Assembly: GCA_010279815.1 (NCBI GenBank)
Contig: QEOQ01000214.1
Span: 1,642,318 to 1,706,317, forward strand
DNA from: Brachionus plicatilis
Lineage: Eukaryota > Rotifera > Eurotatoria > Ploima > Brachionidae
Length of the DNA stretch: 64,000 bases
Direction: 5' to 3'
The first letter of the stretch is position 1. The number at the start of each line of letters is the position of its first letter. Both the position numbers and the translations under genes were made by a program. Under the pieces are notes generated by a model. The model made no database searches and was not told the origin of the DNA. It was given only the letters and a program-made list of their open reading frames with translations. Shown in pieces: positions 1 to 11,177 of this stretch.

Positions 1-26
1 TTAAACTTGTAGTACAGTAATAATCC

Positions 27-132
27 GCTTTTTGTTTTTTACAACAATTTACGAGAAATATGGTTAATTTTTGATGTTTTATTTTGGTAAATTTATCTAA
101 ATTTACTTAAATTTTTGTAAAAAACAAAAAGC
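27..132. repeat. Hairpin-forming inverted repeat (MITE-like)
   Basis: Perfect 18-bp arms at 27-44 and 115-132 (GCTTTTTGTTTTTTACAA and its complement) surround about 70 bp of AT-rich sequence. Similarity extends weakly outside the arms. It resembles the other short foldback elements of the window. No target duplication is evident, and the left end may be cut by the window edge. Confidence 0.5.
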
Positions 133-1871
<1,739 letters not shown>

Positions 1872-2053
1872 ATGTTTAGAAACTTTTATATTTATTTTTA
1901 AATATTTAAAAAAAAAAAAAAAAAGTATTTTTTTCGATCTTGAATAAATCTATTTCTCAATAAAATAAAAATAAATCGATTAATTTTTAATTTCATTTTA
2001 GTAGCTGATGATTATGATGATAAATCCAAAAAATTTTATGTCTCAAAGATATA

Positions 2054-2845
2054 TAGTAGTAGTAGTAGTAGTAGTAGTAGTTTAAACTGCAGCTTAGAGG
2101 TTATCTTAACTCTAAAGAGCTGTAGCAGTCGCTTCTTTTTGTTTCGACATCCAAACATCAAGCTTCCCTTTAAAACTATTCAGGTTCTTTGCATTTACCA
2201 CATCTTCCAGGAGTTTGTTCCATCCATTCACGACTCTATTTGTAAAAAAGTTAAATCTAGGAAGACAATTCTTTACATGTTCACGCGTTAGACAATAGCT
2301 TTTTCTCCTTAATTCATATCTTCGGCTCCCGAATCTAGTGTTTAGACTGTAGTTGATTCCTTTATTAAATTCAATTTGTTCGTAATTGTTTACCACTTTG
2401 TTCATTTGGATTAAGTCACCCCTTAATCTTCAGGTTAGTTAACTCTAGCTTTGACAAACGTTGTTGATAATCCAAATCACGCAGTTCTGGAATCAACTTT
2501 GTTACTCTTCGTTGAACTTTCTCAAGCTCATTTATATCCTTTTCCAAATATGAACACCATGCACTGACAGTATACTCCAGGTTCGGTCTTACCATAGAAC
2601 AATTCAATAGTTTGATAGTCTCGCTGCACGGATACTTAAATGCTTTCCTAATTATACCCAACATTCTTTTTGCTTTAGCTGTTGCATTCTTGACTTGTGT
2701 GTCCCATTTTAAATCATTCTGTATGTAAATACCCAAATCTCTTTCGCATTTTGACCTACTCAGGGGCTTCAAACCAATCTTGAACTCGACCTAAGGATTA
2801 TTGCTACCAATATGAACTACTTTAAATTTTTCTACATTTAGCTGA
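2054..2845 (-). pseudogene. 3' end of a CR1/L2-like LINE, frameshifted
   Basis: On the minus strand the region from about 2845 to 2112 reads as the C-terminal part of a non-LTR reverse transcriptase: LGIYIQNDLKWD, MVRPNLEYTVSAW, LEKVQRRVTKLIPEL, then FFTNRVVNGWNKLLEDVVNA and LNSFKGKLD. A one-base frameshift near 2410 splits the frame, since GDLIQMNKVV continues in another frame, and there is a stop near 2790. After the stop comes CTGCAG and a (CTA)n run (TAG on plus, 2054-2081), which is the microsatellite 3' tail. The element is 5'-truncated and dead. The same tail architecture appears at 46975-47580. Confidence 0.85.
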
Positions 2846-3940
2846 GTCGACTATTTAGAGAGTCGAGATTTGCTGATTTTTTTTGATCTTAATTTGTCCT
2901 AAAATAAGTTGGGACACAGGTCTCATAAATGACATGTTGAACCTAAAAATCTGATTTTGATTTTCAATTTTTAAATAAAAGAATTCAAAATGCAAAATCA
3001 AAAATATAAAAGTATAATACTCTAAATTTAAGTTTTTTTATTTTATCTCCCCCGGAAATCAAAAACTGAAAACTGACCAACTCAAAAAAGCCATTTTTTT
3101 ACTAAATTTATTGCAGATTAAATCGTCATTTATTTTGATTACAAAACAATCGAAAAAATTGTCTATAAAATATATTAATTGTCATCTAAAAGTATTAGTA
3201 GTCATTTTAAATATCAAATGACATTTATTGATATTACATAGAACTACAAAGTATTAAAGGATATTTTTTAAAATTAAATCGAACTAGTTATTTAACTTAG
3301 AATATAATTAAATAACTATTAAATGTCAAGAAGAATTAATTAATTGTATCTTGAAAAAATAAGATGTCAAAAAAATTTTCAATGAATTTCTTTATAATAA
3401 TGTCCTAGAATCATTCTAGGAATTGCTTTCGGTTCAAAGGATAAATAGTAATATAGTCTTGAATTATAGCTGAAGCATGTGAAATCCATTTAGGAAACAT
3501 AAGAAGAGTAAGCTAACTAAAAAAGCATTCACAAATATAAGTAAAAGTAACAATTAATTAATATTAAATTAATGGTATTAAATAATTTCTTATTTTAAAT
3601 GGGAAAACGATCGATTTCGTAGACCATTGTCTCTTCTTCAGGCTAAAATTTAATTAAATAAATTTAAAAAAAAAATAAATATTTAGATTTCAAAGAAAAA
3701 TTATTACAATAAAGCGCCGCTTTATTGTAGTCTTTATAGTCTTTAAGGCTTAAAGACTATAAAGACACTATGAAATTAAAAGGTTTATTATTAAATTGGT
3801 ATTTTTATTAATTATTTGGATGTAAAAATAAAAATTTTATGGATATTTATTTATTTTCAAAATTATAGCAAAAGAAATAAAAACTGGGTACATAAAAATT
3901 ACTATTGAGTAGCATAAAAATTATTATTGGGTATAAGAAA
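2846..3940. other. AT-rich intergenic, no gene seen
   Basis: No coding segment could be supported. It holds the small hairpins near 3709-3766, described separately. The rest is low-complexity AT-rich DNA between two transposon remnants. Confidence 0.5.
3730..3766. repeat. Perfect 17-bp-arm hairpin
   Basis: GTCTTTATAGTCTTTAA, a 3-base loop (GGC), then the exact complement at 3750-3766. A second perfect hairpin with 10-bp arms (ACAATAAAGC/GCTTTATTGT) lies just upstream at about 3708-3730. Back-to-back hairpins like these often mark foldback transposon ends or structured RNA. No terminator function is implied in a eukaryote. Confidence 0.6.
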
Positions 3941-3954
3941 AATTATTAAAAAAA

Positions 3955-4150
3955 AATTTTCTCTAATGTAGGTCTGTTTCCCTTTCTTTTTTGCCCGATG
4001 GGTACTGATTTAGCTATTAATGGAGGATTGACTTCTTTTAATCTAATAGCCATACCAACTACATGCTTGCATATATACTTTTTAAGAAAACAAGAACAAG
4101 TGCATTTAGCCTGTTTCCAATCTTGACTTATCTCTCTATCAAGACATCAT
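3955..4150 (-). pseudogene. MULE-type transposase remnant with SWIM zinc finger
   Basis: The minus strand reads SQDWKQAKCTCSCFLKKY, then ICKHVVGMAIRLKEVNPP and SVPIGQKRKG. The C-x-C...C-x-H pattern (CTC, then ICKH) is the SWIM zinc finger, and the following GQKRK segment resembles the tail of Mutator-like transposases. Only this C-terminal part is recognisable. There is no catalytic domain nearby, so it is a fragment. It is a plausible relative of whatever mobilised the MITEs with 9-bp duplications at 18436, 33127 and 39437, though that link is inference. Confidence 0.65.
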
Positions 4151-4382
4151 ATATTAGCTGACTTCAAAAATAACCAAAAGTCATGAATTTTCGAGATCGA
4201 TTTCGATTTCGAGACGCTTAATCTTATCCCTATTTTTGCTAAAAGTTGTACTTAGAAATTTTATCTTTTTTTACTAAAATTTACTAATAATTACGTAATT
4301 TTTTTTTTAAATAAGCTATAAAATTGAAAAAATAAATTTTTGGACGAAATTATAAAAAAGTATGGAAAAAAATATTTTTTTT

Positions 4383-4644
4383 GGTTCTTATAGAATTTAT
4401 TGTAAAATGGGTAAATTTACGTAAAATTACCAGAATATTCGCAATTTTGCGTTAATAAACTTAATTTTACAAAACCTTATTTGCGTAAATAGCCTAAAAT
4501 CATCTTTTATTTTCGTGATTTACGTAAAGATAGTTTTGTAAAATTAAGTAAATTAACGCAAAATTGCGAATATTCTGGTAATTTTTGTAATTTTGCGTTA
4601 TCTATTTTATCAATATCCATTTTACAAAAAATTCTAAAAAGACC
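4383..4644. mobile_element. Foldback MITE, about 262 bp
   Basis: The left end (from GGTTCTTATAGAATTTATTG) and the complement of the right end (GGTCTTTTTAGAATTTTTTG) match and continue inward for about 80 bp through ACCAGAATATTCGCAATTTT. Nothing coding lies inside. The superfamily is unassigned and no clear target duplication was found. Confidence 0.65.
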
Positions 4645-4894
4645 AAATCCTCTCGACGTAGCAATACTGTATTCTTTCATAATCTTATTCGGTTTTTTTT
4701 TAAAATTTTTTAAAAATTGAAGTTATATTGAAATACTAAAATTTTCACCAAAATATATTTTTACAATTAAATTTTTTTGCGAAAGTTATTCTTATCTTTG
4801 AAATTATTTGCAATTGAATTGGAGTCTTGTTCTTAAAATAATTATAAGAGAATTTAAAACATTAATTTTAGATTTAAGAATTTAAAAAATTCAA

Positions 4895-5474
4895 ATGAGG
4901 CCCAAAATTTTGCAACTTATTCCAGCTTTTTTAAGAAATTTTAACATTGAACAAAGAGTCTATTCAAAATTGGACGAGATAGATCACACAAATAGACCTG
5001 CACCATGGCATCAATCGACAGCCCAGATCCTCGAAATGATAAAAGGTTTGAAATAAAAAAATGTTTTTTTTTAACCAAATTTTTAAAGAAGCGTCGCCCA
5101 AAACCGATGAAAAAAGACACAACGAAATGGTGGAAAAGCGAAGCAGAACTTTAAAAATTGCGTCCAATGGACCCGCAGTACATCCTGAAGTGGCCGATAG
5201 ACGGCCCAAAAAAGAAAATGAGCTTTTTAATTTTTTCGACAACAAGCCTGACCGTGATTATATCTCTTATGGCTATCATACCCCAAACAAAGTTCAGTCT
5301 GGTCACTTAACTCTTAAACAATTCGACCAATTTTTAAAGGAAATTTATTCAAGTAATGATGATAAAAAAATGGATTTTTTTTGCCAAAAAAACAATATTA
5401 AACACGAAGAATTGACCATTTTAGTTGACTATTTAAAGCCATTGCTCAAATTTGAACATAAATCAAATGCATAA
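4895..5474 (+). CDS. NDUFAF4-like mitochondrial complex I assembly factor
   Basis: Two exons, 4895-5045 and 5089-5474 (43-bp intron, phase 1, donor GTTTGA), encode about 178 residues. The N-terminus has LRNFNIEQRVYSKLDE, matching the conserved RNFN(L/I)E segment of NDUFAF4 (HRPAP20). Then come HPEVADRRPKKENELFNFF, matching the central conserved block, and a C-terminal helical region (LKQFDQFLKEIY, then NNIKHEELTILVDYLKPLL), corresponding to the family's C-terminal domain. NDUFAF4 works with NDUFAF3 in building the membrane-peripheral arm junction of complex I in mitochondria. Length agrees with the family (about 175). The gene sits alone between a MITE and a convergent VWD gene. The family call is by motif recall; the intron donor is weak but the phase and alignment support it. 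Confidence 0.78.
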
Positions 5475-5558
5475 AGTGAATGCTCCCGAACACTTTTGAT
5501 CAATTAGACACAAACTATCTTTAAAAAAAATTGAAAATAAATAATTAATTATCAATCT

Positions 5559-6563
5559 TCATTTACTTGGTCTCATTTTTTTGCAATAGCAAAATTTTCT
5601 GAGAATTAAAAAAGCCTGTTCAGACAAACATGTGCCACTAGTGCAGTATGACCTCTTGAAATTTTTTGTCAACTCTTCATAGACAGTTTGCTCGAAAATG
5701 GCAATTTGAAATTTTCCAATTGATTCACTTCCAATACTGGCATCCAACGCACAATCCTCCACCAATTTAGAAATTCTACTTTCCAAAGACACCATCTGCG
5801 AAGGCAAAACCACCTCTTCGACACATTTATCTACCAGGACCTCTCTGCATTTAGTCTTAAAAGCCACGTCTATCTCAATCTTATTAGTTTCTATCTTTGG
5901 CACATCAATTCGGTCATAACTTCCGCACAAAGATTTATCAAAATCTTGCATGGAATCAATAGCATAGTTGTCCGAGGGGTAAATTTTAATCTGATCAATG
6001 ATATCCTCACTTTTGTATAATAAAATTAAAACATCATTTCTTTCAGATGTAAGAGTTGTTCTTATCTTTTAGAAAATTATCTTTTATAAAATTAAAAAAA
6101 AAAATTCAATTTTTTAATTTTACAGCTAGGGAATTAGTTGGTGTAGTGGCACATTTGAATGACCGATGGTAAGCAGGTACAGTTTGCCAAGCTAGCTCGG
6201 AAAATAGCAAATTATGGTTTATGAGTGTGTAGCAGTCTAAATTGTCCATGTCAGTCTGTATGTATGAGTCAATACCGTAGCAATTATTGACCAAGGCATA
6301 CTCACCAGTGTACAGTTCTATTTCGATGAGACAATTGCAGAAAGCTTGCGAGTACGCCGAACATGGATTGAAGCCGGCGTTTATTTTTACATAAATGCTT
6401 TCGTAAAGAGGAAAAATGCCTCCATGATGGAATTCGAATGCAACTCTTAGAATTAAAGAGATAAAAATTTTTTTTTAATTTTTATTTAAAAAAATAAAAA
6501 CTTCTTAAAATTAATCATGTGAGGGTCATTTGTCGAGCTGCATTCCAAAGTAGAATTTATTGA
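5559..6563 (-). CDS. VWD-domain extracellular protein, VWDE-like (5' end unresolved)
   Basis: Minus strand, three exons joined in phase: 6563-6502, 6445-6124 and 6065-5559, with introns of 56 and 58 bp. The encoded 296 residues begin with LECSSTNDPHMINF, the C...DPH...F start of a von Willebrand factor D domain, then VAFEFHHGGIFPLYES and the cysteine block GFNPCSAYSQAFCNC, which recalls VWDE-type proteins. About 20 cysteines in all suggest an extracellular disulfide-rich protein. No signal peptide or ATG was found, so upstream exons are missing or lie beyond 6563. The second exon donor (GTAAAA) and acceptors are good; the donor of the first exon (GTTTTT) is poor. It ends CKKMRPSK. It could be the C-terminal part of a longer gene or a decaying copy. 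Confidence 0.6.
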
Positions 6564-7373
6564 CTTAAATTTTTAATAGTTAATTATTTCAGTTGAATTA
6601 AATTGACTCGGCTTACAAGGGCTGGACTGGATAGGCAGAAAAAGATAAAAATTAGTTTAAATGGATTATTTAGATACATTTTTATCATGATATTTTATTT
6701 TCTTGTTCCATATTATACTTGAAAAGTGACATTTGATAATTGATATTTAAATAATGTCAAGTTGGAATTTAATTTTTTAGCATTTGAAAATTTTTATTTA
6801 CCAAAGTTGATCTCAAAAAAATTAAATGCAGGTTTATAAACCAATTGATGATGATCATTTTTTTAAAAGCTATTTTGAATATCAAAAATGTTATCTGAAA
6901 GCATTTTTCAATTAAACATATCTAAATTTATATCGTGATTGAGCATAAACTTCACTATTGAATTCAAAAACCATTCTTGTTTTAAAATACAGACATTTGA
7001 CTTTAAATACATTTTCTTGATGCCGGTTTTGAAACAAAATCTCTTTATTAAATTTAATTAAAATGGTTACTTAAAAAAGTTACTTTAATAATGGAAATTC
7101 TAATAAAAAAATTAATTTTGAAAACAACTAAATTCTTAGCATATTTTTTTTCAATGATAACTCCGGTCCTTTGTAAGACTAAATTTATAATTTCTAAAGC
7201 CTTTACTTAGTAAAAAAGGAGGATCTAGATAGAATAATTATGGAGAATAAATATATTGAATATTTTTCACAGAAAAATTAACACATAAGTTGTGTTCATA
7301 GAAAAAATATAGACTAAAAAAATAAAAGATCAAGAAAAAATTAAATAAAATAAAATTAAGTTAAAATATAATA
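6564..7373. other. AT-rich intergenic, missing VWD exons not found
   Basis: The upstream exons of the minus-strand VWD gene would be expected here, but no exon with an ATG and signal peptide could be recognised. No repeat structure was noted. Confidence 0.4.
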
Positions 7374-7375
7374 TA

Positions 7376-8060
7376 CAGTAAAATCCCTCAAATGTGAACA
7401 CCGGCCGTCGCGGTCAAATTTTGTTCACTTACGGGGGTGTTCACATTTGAGGACGATCTCGTAAAAGTGAACAGTTCACATTTACGAGATTTTCATTCAA
7501 CCAAAAAAATGTTAAGTTTATTTTTAAATTATAATAATAATTAAAACACACAGATAATGCATGTAAATAAAAATTGTATTGAATAATAAAACAAAAATCA
7601 TTTCAAAAATAAATTTCAAAAATGTCTACTTCAAAGCCAATTCAATACCAATTCAATCGAATGATTGGAGACATAAGGCTTTATTTAGTTAACAATAACC
7701 CTAGTTTATGTAAAGAATTTATGACATTCGAAAATAATTTCTTAGATTCAACAAATATTAAGCAATCTAAAATTGTAGATTTTTTTAAAAATTAATTTTA
7801 TATGTATTTTGTATACTTTTAAGTAAATATTATTAAAAAAATTATTGAAAATGACAGTAAATAAATTTTGGTTTTCATTTTTTTTGTTCACTTTTTCCCA
7901 TTTTTTAGTGTTCACATACCGAATGTTCACATTTGAGGATGTTCACATTAGAGGGATTTTGGCCCATGTTAAAAGGTTCATTTTGGTCGGTCGCAAAGAA
8001 TTTGCGTTCACTTACGGGGGTGTTCACATTTGAGGATGTTCATTTTGAGGAATTTTACTG
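7376..8060. mobile_element. pogo/Tigger-like DNA transposon, internally deleted (685 bp)
   Basis: Terminal inverted repeats begin CAGTAAAATCCCTCAAATGT at the left and end ...GGAATTTTACTG at the right, flanked by TA (7374-7375 and 8061-8062), as in Tc1/mariner-pogo elements. Subterminal GTTCACATTTGAGG and GTTCACTTACGGGGGTG motifs recur several times in both orientations. Only a short transposase C-terminus survives inside. Confidence 0.85.
7622..7795 (+). pseudogene. pogo-family transposase C-terminal remnant with PIP box
   Basis: A 57-codon open frame (start MSTSKPIQYQFN, end IKQSKIVDFFKN) lies inside the 7376-8060 transposon. The last residues QSKIVDFF fit the PCNA-interacting (PIP) box Q-x-x-(I/L/M)-x-x-F-F, a feature known at the C-terminus of pogo-like transposases, where PCNA binding couples transposition to replication. 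The DNA-binding and DDE catalytic domains are absent, so it cannot be a transposase by itself. Whether the 57-residue peptide is made is unknown. Confidence 0.6.
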
Positions 8061-8099
8061 TAAATGAAAATTAAAAAAGACAAATTGAAAAAGTAATGA

Positions 8100-8500
8100 C
8101 AGTCCTTTCTTAGTTTCTGATTCATCTCTAGTATTACGTTTATTTATTTTTTTACATTGTACATTTCTCATCCATTTCGTTCGAAAACTAATAAAAATAG
8201 TCACCCGATTTCCCCGAATTTTTTTAGTGACCCATTTATCTCCGGTGGTTAATTATGAGAATTCTAAAGGGGTTAAAGCGGTTTACTCTATTTATCTTAA
8301 AATTCTTTATAGTAACCACAAAATTTAAACTTAAATGAATAAATTTGACCGCTTTTACCCATTTAACCCATCAACACATAAATTTTTTTCGATTTTTCAA
8401 TAAATTTATTAAGCAATTATTTAATTGATTATTAAATCACTCTTTTGTACAAAAGAGGAAAAACTAAGGTTTAATCATCAAAATCATAAGCTTATAATTT
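8100..8500 (-). repeat. Dispersed repeat, inverted partner of 28455-30170
   Basis: The complement of 8160-8390 matches 29941-30170, with shared GGTTAAATxGGxAAAAGxGGT, TTAACCACCGGAG and TCGGGGAAAT blocks. The complement of 8395-8480 matches 28455-28660 (AATAAATTTATTGAAAAAT, GATTTAACC...TTTTTCCTCTTTT). The copy here is more compact: the partner contains the 1-kb GGTTC palindrome and other DNA between the two matching parts. Confidence 0.6.
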
Positions 8501-8563
8501 TTTTTTTAAATAAATAAAATAAATAACACAATTAGTATGGATATTCTTTTTATGAGATTTCTG

Positions 8564-9240
8564 ATAGTCTGTTGGGTCCAAATGCCTTACCATATTTTAC
8601 ATTAAATTGATAACTATTTACGTAAATTATGCTGAATTTATTTTAATACCAAATTTTGAAAAATAGAAAGAATCATTGTTATTAACTCTGCCCACATGGC
8701 CGGTCCCAAGCCCGGATGGTAAAAGAGGAGGAGTGATGATGACGCAGGCGCATAGAGGCCGGGATGAGAAGGCTTGCAAGCTAGAGCTGATGATAGTCTG
8801 TTGGGTCAAAAAAGCCTTAGTGAAAAAAGTAAAGTGTCTTTAGTTTGGATAAGCTTGTATCCAGATTTAGATACGCTTGGTTTGTGGTTCCAAGCTAGTC
8901 TAAATAGTTGCCGAGTTCGCAGCCATTAAGTGCTCGGATGAGTGGCGCTGTTTATGATGAACGTCCCATATTTAACTTTGGCCGCTGACTGTTGAGTTGC
9001 AATCATACCGTTGCCGGTCCCAAGTCCGGATGAAAAAATGAGAGGGTAAGGACTAACAGTGTGACTTGACAGATAAACACACGACAAAAAGTTTATTAAA
9101 TATTTTTTTTGAAAAAAAAAGATTCGGCTCAGACTCTTTTAAAATTAATTTAGCTAATTCAACAGGGTATAAATAGCCTGGTAGAAAAGAAATTATTCAG
9201 TCAGATTTTCAATTTAAAAAAAAATTTATTTTAGAAAATT
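8564..9240 (+). repeat. Promoter-bearing repeat unit, copy 1
   Basis: About 580 bp from roughly 8655 to 9240 is highly similar to the complement of 52600-53210. The motif CCGGTCCCAAG(C/T)CCGGATG occurs twice here (about 8700 and 9013) and three more times in the other locus. GATAGTCTGTTGGGTC is repeated at 8564 and 8793. It is less AT-rich than its surroundings. No clear open frame is seen inside; the superfamily is unassigned. Confidence 0.75.
9168..9203 (+). promoter_or_regulatory. TATA box plus initiator inside the repeat
   Basis: TATAAATAG at 9168 is followed 31 bp downstream by an initiator-like TTCAGTC (A at 9199). This spacing is canonical for RNA polymerase II core promoters, and it is preserved exactly in the second copy of the repeat on the minus strand (52726 to 52695). 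Function is inferred. Confidence 0.55.
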
Positions 9241-9415
9241 AAAGTTTTTAAATATTTTTTTTGAAAAAATTACTTCGTTTTGAAAGTAAAATTTTACTTT
9301 AAAATTGTATTTATTATAAATTTTAAATTTTCAAAAAAGAATAGTCCCATAAGTTTTACGAAAAAACTAACCTTTCTTTTACGCCCACTTATGGTTTTTT
9401 TCCAGTTAAATTTAG

Positions 9416-9619
9416 AACTTTCATTGGCAAACCAATTCCATCGATGAGTCTCGAACTCCTGAAGAATTAAATTTTTTAGAAGAAAAATATTATCAAACCA
9501 TTTTTATTTAGACAAATGAAAAAATTGAAGAGTTAATTAGAAAACACCAACGTTTACCGGGCAGTAGGATACAGGCAATTTTAGATCGATTTAGAGTCAA
9601 GCGAGAACAAAGCAATTAA
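9416..9619 (+). pseudogene. Unrecognised coding-like segment with one stop
   Basis: A 204-nt stretch is open except for one TAG at 9509-9511. It contains SRTPEELNFLEEKYYQ and, after the TAG, EKIEELIRKHQRLPGSRIQ and AILDRFRVKREQSN, then TAA. The composition is unlike the surrounding AT-rich DNA and predicts helices. The TAG is preceded by a T-rich stretch, so it might instead be a splice acceptor with the TAG just before the exon, but no matching donor was found. I do not recognise the family. It lies downstream of the TATA/Inr motif of the repeat. Confidence 0.3.
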
Positions 9620-11177
9620 AGTTAAATTCTGTCTATCTTCCGATTTTTTTATGCCCCTTGGAATCGATTACACAAATTTTTAATAAAATACCTAATTTTA
9701 TTTAAAATACAAATATAAAAAAAATACATAAAATTAAAAAAAAAACCTTTTTTTATTTCATAATAAAATTATTAAGGAAAAACGAATTGTTATTTTCAAT
9801 TAATTTAAAAATTAGTTGAAAAACAAAAAAATTGATTCTTTCCACATTTATTTGGACAAGTCCAGTATTTTCGCTTCATTTTTTTCTGGCAGATTGTTCT
9901 TTTGTAATTTTCGAAAAAAACTGAATTTCAATGAAAAGATATTTTTGAAAAAGTAGAAAAGTTAAATTTGATTGATTTTTTTGACCGAAATTGGCTTAAA
10001 ATTTTGTTTTTTGTTTTTCTTAAGACTGAAAAAATTGGACTACTTGTTCTTTAAAATTTTATTTACAAATTATGCAAATAAAACGCACTGATAAAATATT
10101 AAAAGGCAAAAAACTTGAAATTTTTTAAATTATTTACACTAAATTTTACAATAATTATCGAAAATTTTCGATATTTTGATCTTCTTTTCTAAGAATTCAA
10201 GAAAATTTATTTAATAAAAAAACTATTAATAATTTAAAATTTAATTTTCAATTTTTCTTTTTCAAATCTTTAAACGAACATTTTCTTCCTAGCAACTGTC
10301 TCAAGCAGTTGGAGAACACTTTCAAAGAATCAAGGGACAAATCTATTAATATACAAACATATTAGTAAAAATATATTTGTTATATCTGAAATTTTATTTT
10401 GGATATTTATTTTAGTGTTTAAATTGATTTTAATTCACAAATCTTTTTTTAATTTTTTTCTTGTTTACTAAATAATTTTTTCAACACTAATAATTTTTAA
10501 TTTTTTATCTAAAGACTCGCATTTTTTTTTTGGAAAAAATTTTTTAAATTTAATTTTTTTAACTTAATTTAAAAAATAATAAATCGAACAATTTGCTTCT
10601 ATAGTCAATTTGATTTACATAAAAATAAGTGCATAAGCTTTTTTTTCCTATCTGTAGCTATTTTTTCTTAACTTGATAAAATCACTTCATCTTCAGCATT
10701 CTTCGATGGTCATTAGGCCTGTTAAGTCGATTTCTTAAGGAGTTCTAGTTTTAATTTTGTTTTAAAAACTTTCAAGATCCTTTTTTAACGATTTAAAGTA
10801 TTTTTTTTAATTTATTGTCGCAAAAATTTTGATACATTTACTTAAATACTTCATTTTTTTGAGATAAAAGCAAATTATATTTTTAGACAATTAAAGGCCA
10901 AAAACATTGATGAACTCAAGATCAAATTTTTTTTTATTTTAATAAAAAAAATCAACATTTTTTATTACTATCATAATTCAAGCCATTCCGATTTGTATTA
11001 CTAATTATTTTAAATACTAATAAAAATTAAAAAAAAAAAAGAAGATAACATTAATTTTGAAAAAACTGCTTATCAAAAAATAAATATTAAAAATTTTATC
11101 ATTAATAATTTCAACAAAATTTTGTAGCCTAAATTACTCATTTATCAACATTGAAATTTAAAAAGCACTTGACAATA
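9620..11177. other. AT-rich intergenic upstream of the GH31 gene
   Basis: No gene or recognisable repeat was supported. It is homopolymer-rich AT DNA. The promoter of the GH31 gene should be at the right end but shows no clear core motif. Confidence 0.45.

Noticed and set aside
8780..8815. Possible hammerhead ribozyme core (CTGATGA) in the promoter-bearing repeat
   Set aside because: No following GAAA with a pairing stem and no cleavage-site stem could be placed.
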